Source: CAIKMD01 sp963729935
Lineage (GTDB): Bacteria > Pseudomonadota > Alphaproteobacteria > ATCC43930 > CGMCC-115725
Assembly: GCA_963729935.1 (NCBI GenBank)
Contig: CAVSPW010000002.1
Span: 434,001-498,000, forward strand
Direction of reading: 5' to 3'
Length of the DNA: 64,000 nucleotides
Below, piece by piece: positions 1-9,073 of this stretch. The notes beneath the pieces were generated by a model. That model saw nothing but the letters and a program-made list of their open reading frames with translations. It searched no databases and was not told where the DNA came from. The position numbers and the translations under genes are program-made. How positions within the stretch are numbered: position 1 is the first letter of the stretch; the number at the start of each line of letters is the position of its first letter.

Positions 1-2
1 GC

Positions 3-446
3 GCGCATATCTGCGAGGTCGAGATCGACGCGGAGACCGGCAAGGTGGACCTCACGCGCTATGCCGCGGTCGACGATGTCGGCCGCGTGCTCAACCCGCT
101 GGTCTGCGAAGGCCAGATCCAAGGCGGCATCGTCCAGGGCATCGGCCAGGCGCTGATGGAGGAGATCGTCTACGACCCGCAAAGCGGCCAGCTCTTGACC
201 GGCTCGTTCCAGGATTATTGCATGCCGCGCGCCGACGATTTCTGCGATTTCACGCTCGGCAGCAATGTCTCGCCGAGCCCACGCAATCCCTTGGGCGTCA
301 AGGGTGTCGGCGAGGCCGGCACGATCGGCGCCTTGCCCGCGGTGATGAATGCGGTCAACGACGCGCTCCACCGCATCGGCGCGCCCTATATCGAGATCCC
401 CGCGACCTCGGAAAAGGTGTGGCGGGCACTCAAAGCGGCGCGATAG
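3..446 (+). CDS. Xanthine dehydrogenase/CO dehydrogenase family molybdopterin-binding subunit, C-terminal part
   Basis: This is the 3' end of a gene that begins before the window; the reading frame is open from base 3. It encodes the C-terminal part of the molybdenum-cofactor-binding large subunit of a CoxL/XdhB-type hydroxylase. The visible signatures are AAVDDVGRVLNP, the GGIVQGIGQAL helix, a DYCMPRADD segment and GVKGVGEAGT. In this family the last motif carries the active-site glutamate next to the cofactor. The substrate cannot be told from the fragment. The gene at 1283-3646 on the other strand is a paralogue with the same architecture. Family assignment is secure; cofactor insertion and the partner FeS and FAD subunits are inferred from the family. 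Confidence 0.93.
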   Translation, partial: AHICEVEIDAETGKVDLTRYAAVDDVGRVLNPLVCEGQIQGGIVQGIGQALMEEIVYDPQSGQLLTGSFQDYCMPRADDFCDFTLGSNVSPSPRNPLGVKGVGEAGTIGALPAVMNAVNDALHRIGAPYIEIPATSEKVWRALKAAR

Positions 447-469
447 GACATAGCCATCCGAATCGACCG

Positions 470-1231
470 ATGGACACATCGCCGACACTTGACGCGGTCA
501 GCCTTCCAACGGCTTCGATCGTTGCCGCGACCACGATTTTCTTGATCCTCGAGCGCGTGTTTCCAGGCCGAAAACTGCCGCATTCAAATGGCTGGTACAC
601 GCGCGCCATTCTTGTGAATCTGAGCCAGTTGGCGATTACGCTTCTAACGGCGAGACTTTGGATCAGAATTTTCGGCGACGTGTCGTCGTTTCGGCTTTCC
701 TTTTGGCATTCGCCATTTCTTGAGGGCGTCGTCGGCTGGTTCGTCGGTACCTTTTTCTTTTATTGGTGGCACCGACTAAGACACGTCAGAAAGTGGTGGC
801 TGATCTTCCACCAAATTCATCATTCACCGTCTCGGATCGAGTTGCTCACGTCGTTTTACAAACATCCGGTCGAGATTTTGTCTGATGCCTTGCTAAGCGC
901 TATCGTTCTATACCCCTTGCTTGGTTGCTCATTGGTAGGGGCGTTTTGGTACAATTTCTTCGCTGGGACTGGCGAATATTTCTATCACGCCAATCTGCGA
1001 ACGCCACGCTGGCTTCGCTATTTCATCCAAACACCAGAACTGCACTCGATACACCATCAGTTCGATGTCCATCGGTATAATTTCGGCGACATACCGTTGT
1101 GGGATCGGATGTTCGGTACTTACAAGGACGCAACCGATTTTGTGAAGCGTTGCGGATTTCCACGCGGGGCAGAGGAAAAATTGATTCCGATGCTTGCCTT
1201 CAAAGACGTCTATCTCGAGGAAATCGAATAA
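470..1231 (+). CDS. Fatty acid hydroxylase / sterol desaturase family membrane protein
   Basis: A 253-residue protein of the diiron fatty-acid hydroxylase superfamily. The histidine clusters expected to hold the two irons are present: HRLRH, HQIHH and HSIHHQ, followed by a conserved YNFGDIPLWDRMFGTY segment. Hydrophobic stretches near residues 12-30, 40-57 and 75-92, and another in the middle, indicate an integral membrane enzyme. I chose the ATG at 470 because the open frame upstream of it is only a shadow of the preceding gene. Composition stands out: three 60-base lines inside the gene (601-720, 841-900) hold 32, 29 and 29 G+C, far below the neighbours. This suggests recent acquisition. 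The exact lipid substrate is unknown. Confidence 0.9.
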   Translation: MDTSPTLDAVSLPTASIVAATTIFLILERVFPGRKLPHSNGWYTRAILVNLSQLAITLLTARLWIRIFGDVSSFRLSFWHSPFLEGVVGWFVGTFFFYWWHRLRHVRKWWLIFHQIHHSPSRIELLTSFYKHPVEILSDALLSAIVLYPLLGCSLVGAFWYNFFAGTGEYFYHANLRTPRWLRYFIQTPELHSIHHQFDVHRYNFGDIPLWDRMFGTYKDATDFVKRCGFPRGAEEKLIPMLAFKDVYLEEIE

Positions 1232-1282
1232 ATTATCCTGCCGGCGGTCAGCGCGCGCTTAAGCTTAAATAGAGAGGCGCCG

Positions 1283-3646
1283 CTACCGCCTCGCCCTCGC
1301 CTCTTGAATGGCGCGCCAGACGCGCTCGGGCGTTGCCGGCATCTCGACATGGCGCACGCCCAATTCCGAGAGCGCGTCGACCACCGCGTTAATGGTGGCG
1401 GCCAAGGCCGGTGTCGTTCCGCCTTCGCCGCCCGGGCGTATCCCATAGCGATGGCTGGTCGCCGGCACCTCGATCAATTCGCAATTGAACGAGGGCAGCA
1501 CATCGGCGCGCGGCACCGCATAGTCCATGAACGAGCCGGCGAGATTTTGTCCGCTCTGGCGATCGTAGTAGCACAGCTCCAACAGCGCCTGGCCGATGCC
1601 CTGCGCCGCCGCGCCATGCGTTTGCCCGTGCAGGATCAGCGGATTGATCGCGAGCCCCACATCGTCCACGCCGCTCCAGCCGGCGATTTCCACGACCCCG
1701 GTATCGGGATCGATCTCGACCTCGCAGATATGCGTGCCCGAGGGCCAGGCGCCGACCGTCACCGTCTGATCGGCAACGGCATCGAGCTTACCGCGCAGCT
1801 CCTCGGGCAGATCCTGGCGCGTCGCGGCAGCCTTCGCCGCATCGAAGATGCCGAGGCGGCGATCCGTGCCGCGGATCGTGAATTGCCCGTTCGCGAATTC
1901 GATATCGGCGGCGTCGGCTTCAAGCACCTCGCCGGCGATCTTCTTGCCTTTTTCGATGATGTCGTCCGAGGCCTTGCCGATGACGAGGCTCGCCAACCTC
2001 ATGGAACGGCCCGAATGCGAGCCGCCGCCCGCCGCGACGCGCGCCGTGTCATGGGCCACATAATCGATGCTGTCGAAGGGCACGCCGAGCCATTCGTTCA
2101 AGAGTTGCGCGAAGCTGGTCTCGTGCCCCTGCCCGCTGTTCATCGTCCCGCAGACGAGCTCGACCCGGCCTTCGGGCTTCACCGTGACCTCGGCGCGCTC
2201 GCGCGGAAAGCCGCCCGCGATCTCGATGTAATTGCCGATCCCGATGCCGCGCAGCTTGCCGCGTTTTTTCGCCTCCGCGCGCCGGGCCGCAAAGCCTTTC
2301 CAATCGGCGAGCTTCAAGGCCGCGTCCATGCCCTTTTCGTATTCGCCATTGTCGTAGGTCTGGCCGACCGCGTTGGTATAGGGCATCGCCGTCGGCGGAA
2401 TGAGATTGCGCCGGCGCAGCTCGACCGGATCCACTGCCAATTGATCGGCCGCGAGATCGATGAGCCGCTCGATGATGTAGACGGCCTCGGGCCTGCCGGC
2501 GCTGCGATAGGGCGTCGTTGGCACCGTGTTGGTCAGCACCGCGCAACCGCGGAAATGGACCGCCGGAATCTTATAGACGCCGGACATCTGGCCGAGACCC
2601 TTGCGCAAAGGGACGAAGACGATCGTATGCGCGCCCACATTGCTGATATTGGTGCCGCGCAGGCCGATGAAATTGCCCTGCGCGTCGAGCGCGAGTTCGG
2701 CTTCGGCGGTCAGATCGCGGCCTTGATAATCGGTGAGGAACGACTCCGTCCGCTCGCCCAGCCACTTCACCGGCCGGCCGACGCGCTTGGCCGCCCAGGG
2801 CAGCAGCCCGTATTCCGGAAAGAAGAAGTTCCGCGTGCCGAAATTGCCGCCCATGTCGCCGCAAAGCGCGCGACAGGATTCGGGCGGCACGCCCAGCACG
2901 CTCGCGAGATCCACCTTCTCGCGCGCGACGCCGCTGCCCGTGCCCGCATAGAGCGTGTAGCGCCCCGCCGCCTTGTCGTAATCGCCGACTGCGTTGCGCG
3001 GCTCCATCGGCGTGCCGGTGACGCGCTGGACCCAGCTCTCAAACTTCACCACATGCGCCGCGCGCGCGAAGGCCGCGTCGGTTGCCGCCTCGTCGCCGAC
3101 ATCGACATCGACGCAAAGATTGGATGGCGCCTCCTCCCAGACGCGCGCGGCTTCGGGCCGTAGCGCATCTTTGGCCATCACGGCGGAGGCGAGAACTTCG
3201 TAATCGACTTCGACCAGCTCGGCGCCGTCCTTTGCCTGATCGATGGTTTCCGCGACCACGATCGCGACCGGTTCGCCGACATAACGTGCCTTGTCCGCGG
3301 GCAAGAGCGGCTGCGGATGGGTGAAGGTCGAAAACCCGGGCCGCACCGTCACCGTGACGTCGGGCGGGCCGATCAAAGATGGGTGGTGATCCATCAGATG
3401 CAAGCCGTCGGCAAGGAAATCCGCGCCGGTGAGAACGGCAAGCACGCCCGGCGCCGCCTCGGCGGCTTTCTTGTCGATGCCGCGGATCCGCGCATGCGCG
3501 TGGGGCGAGCGAACCAACGCGGCATAAGCCGTGTTCGGCAGGCGGACATCCGCGACATAGTGGCCGCGGCCGGTGAGAAGGCGCAAATCCTCCTTGCGCT
3601 GAACGAATTTGCCGATCCCGCCGCCCGTCTCGCTGCGCTCGCTCAT
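1283..3646 (-). CDS. Xanthine dehydrogenase family molybdopterin-binding subunit (CoxL-like)
   Basis: A 787-residue molybdopterin-binding large subunit, full length for the family. It has the N-terminal a/b hammerhead domain (GKFVQRKEDLRLLTGRG near residue 12) and then the cofactor-binding domain. That domain carries GDMGGNFGTR, a PYRSAGRPEA segment and the C-terminal GGEGGTTPALAATINAV motif holding the presumed active-site Glu. The start at 3646 is preceded by GGAG. A longer in-frame extension to about 3808 would run through tRNA-Gln and is rejected. No FAD-binding (CoxM) or 2Fe-2S (CoxS) subunit gene lies beside it, so its electron-transfer partners must be encoded elsewhere. It is convergent with the fatty acid hydroxylase. 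Substrate unknown. Confidence 0.93.
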   Translation of the reverse strand: MSERSETGGGIGKFVQRKEDLRLLTGRGHYVADVRLPNTAYAALVRSPHAHARIRGIDKKAAEAAPGVLAVLTGADFLADGLHLMDHHPSLIGPPDVTVTVRPGFSTFTHPQPLLPADKARYVGEPVAIVVAETIDQAKDGAELVEVDYEVLASAVMAKDALRPEAARVWEEAPSNLCVDVDVGDEAATDAAFARAAHVVKFESWVQRVTGTPMEPRNAVGDYDKAAGRYTLYAGTGSGVAREKVDLASVLGVPPESCRALCGDMGGNFGTRNFFFPEYGLLPWAAKRVGRPVKWLGERTESFLTDYQGRDLTAEAELALDAQGNFIGLRGTNISNVGAHTIVFVPLRKGLGQMSGVYKIPAVHFRGCAVLTNTVPTTPYRSAGRPEAVYIIERLIDLAADQLAVDPVELRRRNLIPPTAMPYTNAVGQTYDNGEYEKGMDAALKLADWKGFAARRAEAKKRGKLRGIGIGNYIEIAGGFPRERAEVTVKPEGRVELVCGTMNSGQGHETSFAQLLNEWLGVPFDSIDYVAHDTARVAAGGGSHSGRSMRLASLVIGKASDDIIEKGKKIAGEVLEADAADIEFANGQFTIRGTDRRLGIFDAAKAAATRQDLPEELRGKLDAVADQTVTVGAWPSGTHICEVEIDPDTGVVEIAGWSGVDDVGLAINPLILHGQTHGAAAQGIGQALLELCYYDRQSGQNLAGSFMDYAVPRADVLPSFNCELIEVPATSHRYGIRPGGEGGTTPALAATINAVVDALSELGVRHVEMPATPERVWRAIQEARARR

Positions 3647-3732
3647 CCCTAAACTCCGCCCCGCTTTAGTTTCTCGTGCACGCCGCCGCGCCGCCCAGGC
3701 CGTCGCCCTAATCCCTGTGGCTCGATAGGATC

Positions 3733-3807
3733 TGGCTGGGGCGGGAGGATTCGAACCTCCGTATGGCGGAATCAAAATCCGCTGCCTTACCGCTTGGCTA
3801 CGCCCCA
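3733..3807 (-). tRNA. tRNA-Gln (anticodon TTG)
   Basis: A 75-nt cloverleaf read on the minus strand. The acceptor stem begins TGGGGCG and closes with CGCCCCA followed by an encoded CCA. The D arm contains AAGCGGTAAGGC, the anticodon loop is TTTTGAT with anticodon TTG, and the T arm carries GGTTCGAATCC. The 5' U paired with A72 is typical of tRNA-Gln. It lies between the molybdopterin subunit gene and transketolase. Confidence 0.97.
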
Positions 3808-3971
3808 TCGGCGCGATGCCGCGACCTTAAACGCAAAGTCAGCCCAACGCAAAGTCCGGTAGCGGCAACGCTGCGGCGAAGCGAGATCGCGCGGCCATAA
3901 GCGGGTTGACGCCAGCGCCCCGCCTCGGCATGGTGCGCGCCACCTCCCCGATCCACTTCTTTGGCCTGCCG

Positions 3972-5993
3972 ATGAGCGCTTCCGAAGCCCCTGCCATCGT
4001 CGCCCCGGCGCTGCCGCAGCCGCGCGACCCGCATCTGCGGCGCATGGCCGACACGATTCGCGCCTTGGCGATGGATGCGGTCGAGGCCGCCAATAGCGGC
4101 CATCCTGGCATGCCGATGGGCATGGCCGATGTCGCGACAGTGCTATGGAGCCGGTTCCTCAAATTCGATCCGGCCGATCCGCATTGGCCCGACCGTGACC
4201 GGTTCGTGCTCTCCGCCGGCCACGGCTCGATGCTGCTTTACGCGCTGCTGCATCTGACCGGCTACGCCGACATGCCCCTGAGCGAGCTGAAGCGCTTCCG
4301 GCAGCTCGGCAGCCGCTCGGCCGGGCATCCCGAGCGCGGCCACGCCGACGGCATCGAGGTCACGACCGGGCCGCTGGGCCAGGGTCTCGCCAATTCGGTC
4401 GGCATGGCGTTGGCCGAGCGCATGCTCGCCGCGCGCTTCGGCGCCGATCTGGTCGATCACTACACCTACGTCATCGCCGGCGACGGTTGCCTGATGGAGG
4501 GGATCAGCCAGGAGGCGATTTCCCTCGCCGGCCATCTGCGGCTGGCGAAGCTGATCGTGCTCTGGGACGACAATCACATCTCGATCGACGGGGCGACCGA
4601 GCTTGCGCGATCTGAGGACGAGATCGCGCGCTTCGAGGCCTGCGGCTGGGCGACGGAACGCATCGACGGCCATGACACGGATGAGATCGCTGCAGCGATC
4701 GAACGCGCGCGAAACCATGACCGTCCGTCGCTGATCGCGTGCCGCACCACGATCGCTTTCGGCGCGCCGACCAAGGCCGGCACGAGCGGTGCGCATGGCT
4801 CGCCGCTCGGCAAAGACGAGATCGCCGGCGCACGCGCGCGGCTGGGATGGGAGGCGCCGCCTTTCGTCGTGCCCGCCGATATGGCCGAAGCCTGGCGCAA
4901 GGCGGGCGAGCGCGGGCGCGGGCCCGCGAAAGCCTGGCACGAGCGCTTGCGCGCCAGGGACGCCGCCACGCGCGCGGAATTCGAGCGCCAGACCGCCGGC
5001 GACTTGCCGCAAAGCGCGCGCGATGCGCTTGCCGCGATCCGGGCCAAATTCGCGGCCGAAGCCCCGAAGACCGCGACGCGGCAGGCCTCGGGCCATGTAC
5101 TCGATGCGCTGGCGCCGGCCTGCGCGGAACTCGTCGGCGGCTCGGCCGATCTGACCGGCTCCAACAACACCAAGGCCAAGAGCCAGAAATTCGTGACGCC
5201 CGGCGATTTCGCCGGCAGCTACATCCATTACGGCATTCGCGAGCACGGCATGGCCGCCGCCATGAACGGCATGGCCGCGCATGGCGGGATCATTCCCTAT
5301 GGCGGGACCTTCCTGGTCTTCTCGGATTATTGCCGGCCCGCGATCCGGCTCTCGGCGCTGATGGGGCTGCGCGTCATCTATGTGCTGACGCATGACTCGA
5401 TCGGGCTGGGCGAGGACGGGCCGACCCATCAGCCGGTCGAGCATCTGGCGGCGTTGCGCGCCATTCCCAATCTCCATGTGTTTCGCCCGGCCGACGCGGT
5501 CGAGACCGCCGAATGCTGGGAATTAGCGCTCGAAGCGCGCGCGACGCCCTCGGCGCTGGCGCTGACGCGGCAGAGCGTGCCCGCGTTGCGGCGCGATGCC
5601 GGCGAGAACCGCGCCGCGCGCGGCGGCTATGTACTGGCCGAAGCCGAAGGCGCGCGCCGGGTCACCTTGCTCGCTACCGGCTCGGAAGTCGGGCTTGCCA
5701 TGGCCGCTCGCGAGCAGTTGAAGAGCAAGGGCGTCGCCGCCGCCGTGGTCTCGATGCCGTGCTGGGACCTGTTCGACGCGCAGGACGAGGCCTACCGCAA
5801 CACGGTTCTGGGCGGCGTGCCGCGCATCGCCATCGAGGCGGCTTGCGCCATGGGCTGGGAGCGCTATATCGGGATGAGCGGCCGCTTCGTTGGCATGCAC
5901 GGCTTCGGCGCCTCCGCGCCCGCGGACGCACTTTTTTCACATTTCGGAATTACCGTCGAAGCCGTGGTCGAAGCCGCTCTTTCCGTTATCTGA
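3972..5993 (+). CDS. tkt: Transketolase
   Basis: A 673-residue thiamine-diphosphate enzyme that moves two-carbon ketol units between sugar phosphates in the pentose phosphate and Calvin pathways. The N-terminal TPP-binding domain has SGHPGMPMG (residues 42-50), GPLGQG (133-138) and the GDG metal/TPP motif (170-172). The pyrimidine domain carries REHGMAAAMNGMAAHGG, followed by a transketolase C-terminal domain ending in the phosphate-binding region. The start is uncertain: I chose ATG 3972, giving a 23-residue leader before LRRMADTIRALAMDAVE; an upstream ATG at 3930 or a later start at 4044 is possible. It is the first gene of the tkt-gap-fba-thiE cluster. Confidence 0.96.
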   Translation: MSASEAPAIVAPALPQPRDPHLRRMADTIRALAMDAVEAANSGHPGMPMGMADVATVLWSRFLKFDPADPHWPDRDRFVLSAGHGSMLLYALLHLTGYADMPLSELKRFRQLGSRSAGHPERGHADGIEVTTGPLGQGLANSVGMALAERMLAARFGADLVDHYTYVIAGDGCLMEGISQEAISLAGHLRLAKLIVLWDDNHISIDGATELARSEDEIARFEACGWATERIDGHDTDEIAAAIERARNHDRPSLIACRTTIAFGAPTKAGTSGAHGSPLGKDEIAGARARLGWEAPPFVVPADMAEAWRKAGERGRGPAKAWHERLRARDAATRAEFERQTAGDLPQSARDALAAIRAKFAAEAPKTATRQASGHVLDALAPACAELVGGSADLTGSNNTKAKSQKFVTPGDFAGSYIHYGIREHGMAAAMNGMAAHGGIIPYGGTFLVFSDYCRPAIRLSALMGLRVIYVLTHDSIGLGEDGPTHQPVEHLAALRAIPNLHVFRPADAVETAECWELALEARATPSALALTRQSVPALRRDAGENRAARGGYVLAEAEGARRVTLLATGSEVGLAMAAREQLKSKGVAAAVVSMPCWDLFDAQDEAYRNTVLGGVPRIAIEAACAMGWERYIGMSGRFVGMHGFGASAPADALFSHFGITVEAVVEAALSVI

Positions 5994-6031
5994 AGAGACG
6001 GCGGCCGGCGCATCAAAAAGGGGAGCGAGCG

Positions 6032-7042
6032 ATGGCAATTCGCGTGGCGATCAATGGGTTCGGACGGATCGGCCGGTTGGTGCTGCGGGCGCTGCACGAG
6101 CAGAACCGCGACGATCTTCAAATTGCCGCGATCAACGATCTCGGCACCGTCGCGGCCAACGCGCATCTTCTCAAATATGACAGCGTCCATGGCCGGTTCG
6201 ACGGCCAGATCTCGACCGGCGACAATTGGATGGATATCGGCCGCGGCAAGATCGCGGTGCTGGCCGAGCGCGATCCGGCCAAACTGCCCTGGAAGGATTT
6301 GAAGGTCGACATCGCGCTTGAATGCACCGGGCTCTTCACCAAGCGCGAGACCGCGGCCAAGCATCTCGAGGCCGGCGCCAAGCGCGTCATCGTCTCGGCG
6401 CCGGCCGACGGCGTCGACATCACGATCGTGATGGGCGTCAACAGCGACGCCGTGAATGCCTCGCATCGCGTGGTGTCGAACGGTTCCTGCACGACCAATT
6501 GCCTGGCGCCGGTCGCCTATGTGCTGAACGAAGGCGTCGGCATCGTCCACGGCTTCATGACGACGGTTCATTCCTATACCGGCGATCAAAACACCGTCGA
6601 CACCCTGCACAAGGACATGCGACGCGCGCGCGCCGCCGCGGTCAACATGATCCCGACCTCGACCGGCGCGGCGAAGGCCCTGGGCCTCGTCATCCCGGCC
6701 TTGAAAGGCAAGCTCGACGGCACCTCGATCCGCGTGCCGACGCCGAACGTCTCGCTGATCGACTTGAAATTCACCGCCTCGCGCGACACGACGAAGGACG
6801 AGATCAACGAGCTGATGGAAAAGGCCGCCGGGTCGAACCGCTTCCGCGGCATCCTCGGCGTGACCCGGGATGAAGTCGTGTCGAGCGACTTCAATCACGA
6901 TTCGCACAGCTCCACCTTCGATCTGACGCAGACCCATGTGATCGACCGGCGCTTCTGCCGCGTCATGTCGTGGTACGACAATGAATGGGGCTTTTCGAAC
7001 CGCATGGTCGAAGCCGCCGCGCTCGTCGGCAAGCTGGATTGA
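6032..7042 (+). CDS. gap: Type I glyceraldehyde-3-phosphate dehydrogenase
   Basis: A 336-residue GAPDH oxidising glyceraldehyde 3-phosphate to 1,3-bisphosphoglycerate. The Rossmann motif INGFGRIGR is at residues 7-15, the catalytic cysteine is in SNGSCTTNC (Cys153), and the C-terminal SWYDNEWGFSNRM block is intact. The residue following the second strand is Asp-Leu (NDLG, 35-38), as in NAD-dependent glycolytic enzymes. The ATG at 6032 follows GGGGAGCGAGCG. The gene lies 38 bases after tkt in the same direction, so co-transcription is likely. In related alphaproteobacteria pgk usually follows gap; here a small unrelated frame follows instead. Confidence 0.97.
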   Translation: MAIRVAINGFGRIGRLVLRALHEQNRDDLQIAAINDLGTVAANAHLLKYDSVHGRFDGQISTGDNWMDIGRGKIAVLAERDPAKLPWKDLKVDIALECTGLFTKRETAAKHLEAGAKRVIVSAPADGVDITIVMGVNSDAVNASHRVVSNGSCTTNCLAPVAYVLNEGVGIVHGFMTTVHSYTGDQNTVDTLHKDMRRARAAAVNMIPTSTGAAKALGLVIPALKGKLDGTSIRVPTPNVSLIDLKFTASRDTTKDEINELMEKAAGSNRFRGILGVTRDEVVSSDFNHDSHSSTFDLTQTHVIDRRFCRVMSWYDNEWGFSNRMVEAAALVGKLD

Positions 7043-7431
7043 ACAAGGAAGTCACCGTCCATTCCCTCGCACAGGCGAGCGCCGCGCTCGCCGCCGCGGC
7101 CGCACTGAAACGTCCGGTCGCTTTGGCGAGCGCGCCCGGCGCCGCGATGCAAGCCGGGCCCGCCTGGTTCAAATCCGTCATCGACCAGGCATGCGCCGCT
7201 CATCCCGATGCGGCGGTCACAGCGATCCTCGATTGCGGCGACGAGGCGGGCGCGGTGATGGCGGGCCTGCGCGCAGGCTTGAAACATTTCCGTTTCGCCG
7301 GATCGCAAGCGATGCGCCAGAAGCTCGCCGCGATGGGCGCGGAATTCGCCGCGCCGGCCGCTTCGACGCTCGACCTGCATGACGCGCGGCAGCCCGAAGC
7401 GGCGGTCCGCGCGTTTCTCGAGCGCGATTAA
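7039..7431 (+). CDS. Small hypothetical protein between gap and fba
   Basis: A 130-residue alanine-rich protein that I do not recognise. The proposed TTG start at 7039 overlaps the gap stop codon (TTGA), suggesting translational coupling; the frame is also open further upstream inside gap. There is no signal peptide or membrane segment. The middle contains AILDCGDEAGAVMAGLRAG and a predicted alternation of short strands and helices that could be a small a/b fold. It ends 71 bases before the aldolase gene. Its placement inside a glycolytic operon suggests a link to sugar-phosphate metabolism, but no function can be assigned. Confidence 0.72.
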   Translation: MNKEVTVHSLAQASAALAAAAALKRPVALASAPGAAMQAGPAWFKSVIDQACAAHPDAAVTAILDCGDEAGAVMAGLRAGLKHFRFAGSQAMRQKLAAMGAEFAAPAASTLDLHDARQPEAAVRAFLERD

Positions 7432-7502
7432 CCACCCGTTGCTATGGTCCGCGAAGCCGGTATCTGCTATATCGGCGATCTCCACTCGCGAGGAAATTTA
7501 CC

Positions 7503-8432
7503 ATGCAGGTCAGCGAAAGGGTCAAGACGATCCTCTCTCACTACGAGAGCGACAATCCGGGGACCAAGGCCAATCTCGCCCGCATCCTTTTGCAAGGTAA
7601 GCTCGGCGGCACCGGCAAGCTCGTGATCCTGCCGGTCGACCAAGGCTTCGAGCACGGGCCCGCGCGCAGCTTTGCGCCGAACCCGCCGGCCTATGATCCG
7701 CATTATCATTTCCAGCTCGCGATCGATGCCGGCCTCTCGGCCTACGCCGCGCCTTTGGGCTTCCTCGAGGCCGGCGCCGCGAGCTTCGCCGGCGCGATCC
7801 CGACCATTCTGAAGGTCAATTCCGCGAACAGCCTGGCGCGCGCGAAGGAAGCGCCGTCGCAAGCGGTGACGGCGAGCGTGCATGACGCGTTGCGGCTGGG
7901 CTGCTCGGCGATCGGCTTCACCATCTATCCGGGCTCGGACGAGGCCTACACGATGATGGAAGAGATCGCCGAAATGGCGCGCGAGGCCAAATCCTACGGG
8001 CTCGCGGTCGTGATCTGGTCCTATCCGCGCGGCGGCAACCTCACGAAGAACGGCGAGACCGCGATGGATATCTGCGCCTATGCCGCGCATATGGCGGCGC
8101 TCCTGGGCGCGCATATCATCAAAGTGAAGCCGCCGACCGATTTTCTCGAGCTCGACGCCGCCAAGAAAGTCTATGAGCAGCAGAAGATCGACATTTCGAG
8201 CGCGGCCAAGCGCATCGCCCATGTCGTGCAATCCTGCTTCAACGGCAGGCGGATCGTCGTGTTCTCGGGCGGCGAGGCCAAGGATTTGGACGGCGTCTAC
8301 AACGAGGTGCGCGCCGTGCGCGACGGCGGCGGCAATGGCTCGATCATCGGCCGCAACACCTTCCAGCGCCCGCGCGACGAGGCGTTGAAGATGCTCGACC
8401 ACATCATCCGCATCTATCGCGGCGAGGCGTGA
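7503..8432 (+). CDS. Class I fructose-bisphosphate aldolase (DhnA/FbaB type)
   Basis: A 309-residue aldolase of the archaeal/DhnA class I type. It cleaves fructose 1,6-bisphosphate through a Schiff base without metal. Visible family features are VILPVDQGFEHGP near residue 42, a TIYPGSDEAYTMM block, WSYPRGG, and HIIKVKPPTDF, whose first lysine is the expected Schiff-base residue. A C-terminal SGGEAKD phosphate-binding loop is also present. The ATG start is preceded by GCGAGGAAATTTACC. The last bases overlap the thiE start (GTGA), so the two genes are almost certainly co-translated. It acts in glycolysis/gluconeogenesis beside tkt and gap. Confidence 0.95.
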   Translation: MQVSERVKTILSHYESDNPGTKANLARILLQGKLGGTGKLVILPVDQGFEHGPARSFAPNPPAYDPHYHFQLAIDAGLSAYAAPLGFLEAGAASFAGAIPTILKVNSANSLARAKEAPSQAVTASVHDALRLGCSAIGFTIYPGSDEAYTMMEEIAEMAREAKSYGLAVVIWSYPRGGNLTKNGETAMDICAYAAHMAALLGAHIIKVKPPTDFLELDAAKKVYEQQKIDISSAAKRIAHVVQSCFNGRRIVVFSGGEAKDLDGVYNEVRAVRDGGGNGSIIGRNTFQRPRDEALKMLDHIIRIYRGEA

Positions 8433-9073
8433 GCGCCCGGCTCTATCTGATCACGCCGCCGGCGCTCGATCCGGCGGAATTCGCACCGCGCCTCACGCAA
8501 GCGCTCGATGCCGGCGATGTCGCCTGTTTGCAATTGCGCTTGAAGGATGTCGACGACGACGCAATTCGCCGCGCGGCGGAAGTGCTCCGCCCCGTCGCGC
8601 AAGACCGCGGCGTCGCCTTCATCATGAACGACCGGCCCGATCTCGCGCTTCAGACCGGAAGCGACGGCGTCCATGTCGGGCAGGAAGACTCCTCCTACAA
8701 CGAGGCGCGGAAGATCCTCGGGCTCGGGCGCATCATCGGCGTCACCTGCTACAACAGCCGCCATCTCGCCATCGAGGCGGCCGAAGCCGGCGCCGATTAC
8801 GTCGCCTTCGGCGGCTTCTTCCGATCGACCACCAAGGATACGCGCCGCATCGCCGGCAACGATCCCGAGATCCTGCGCTGGTGGAGCGAGACCATGACGG
8901 TGCCCTGCTGCGCCATCGGCGGCATCACGCCCGAGAATTGCGGCGTGCTGGTCGAGGCCGGCGCGGACTTCTTGGCCGTCATCGCGGCGGTGTGGGATCA
9001 CCCCGACGGGCCCGGCGCGGCGGTGAAGGAATTCAATCGCGCGATCGCGGCGGCGGAGAGAACAAAGACCTAA
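8429..9073 (+). CDS. thiE: Thiamine-phosphate synthase
   Basis: A 214-residue TIM-barrel enzyme joining hydroxymethylpyrimidine diphosphate and thiazole phosphate to make thiamine monophosphate. The signature stretches are LYLITPP at the N-terminus, CLQLRLKD, FIMNDRPDLAL with the Mg-binding Asp, DGVHVGQED, a GVTCYNSRHLA block, and CCAIGGITPENCG. The start is GTG at 8429, overlapping the aldolase stop. Pairing thiE with fba recurs in alphaproteobacteria and fits thiamine supply for transketolase at the head of the cluster, though that link is only inference. A hairpin just after the stop may end the operon. Confidence 0.95.
   Translation: MSARLYLITPPALDPAEFAPRLTQALDAGDVACLQLRLKDVDDDAIRRAAEVLRPVAQDRGVAFIMNDRPDLALQTGSDGVHVGQEDSSYNEARKILGLGRIIGVTCYNSRHLAIEAAEAGADYVAFGGFFRSTTKDTRRIAGNDPEILRWWSETMTVPCCAIGGITPENCGVLVEAGADFLAVIAAVWDHPDGPGAAVKEFNRAIAAAERTKT

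Noticed and set aside
3647..3808. An N-terminal extension of the molybdopterin subunit up to 3808
   Set aside because: It would translate through tRNA-Gln and is rich in Arg/Ala with no family match, while the start at 3646 has a ribosome binding site and the conserved N-terminus.
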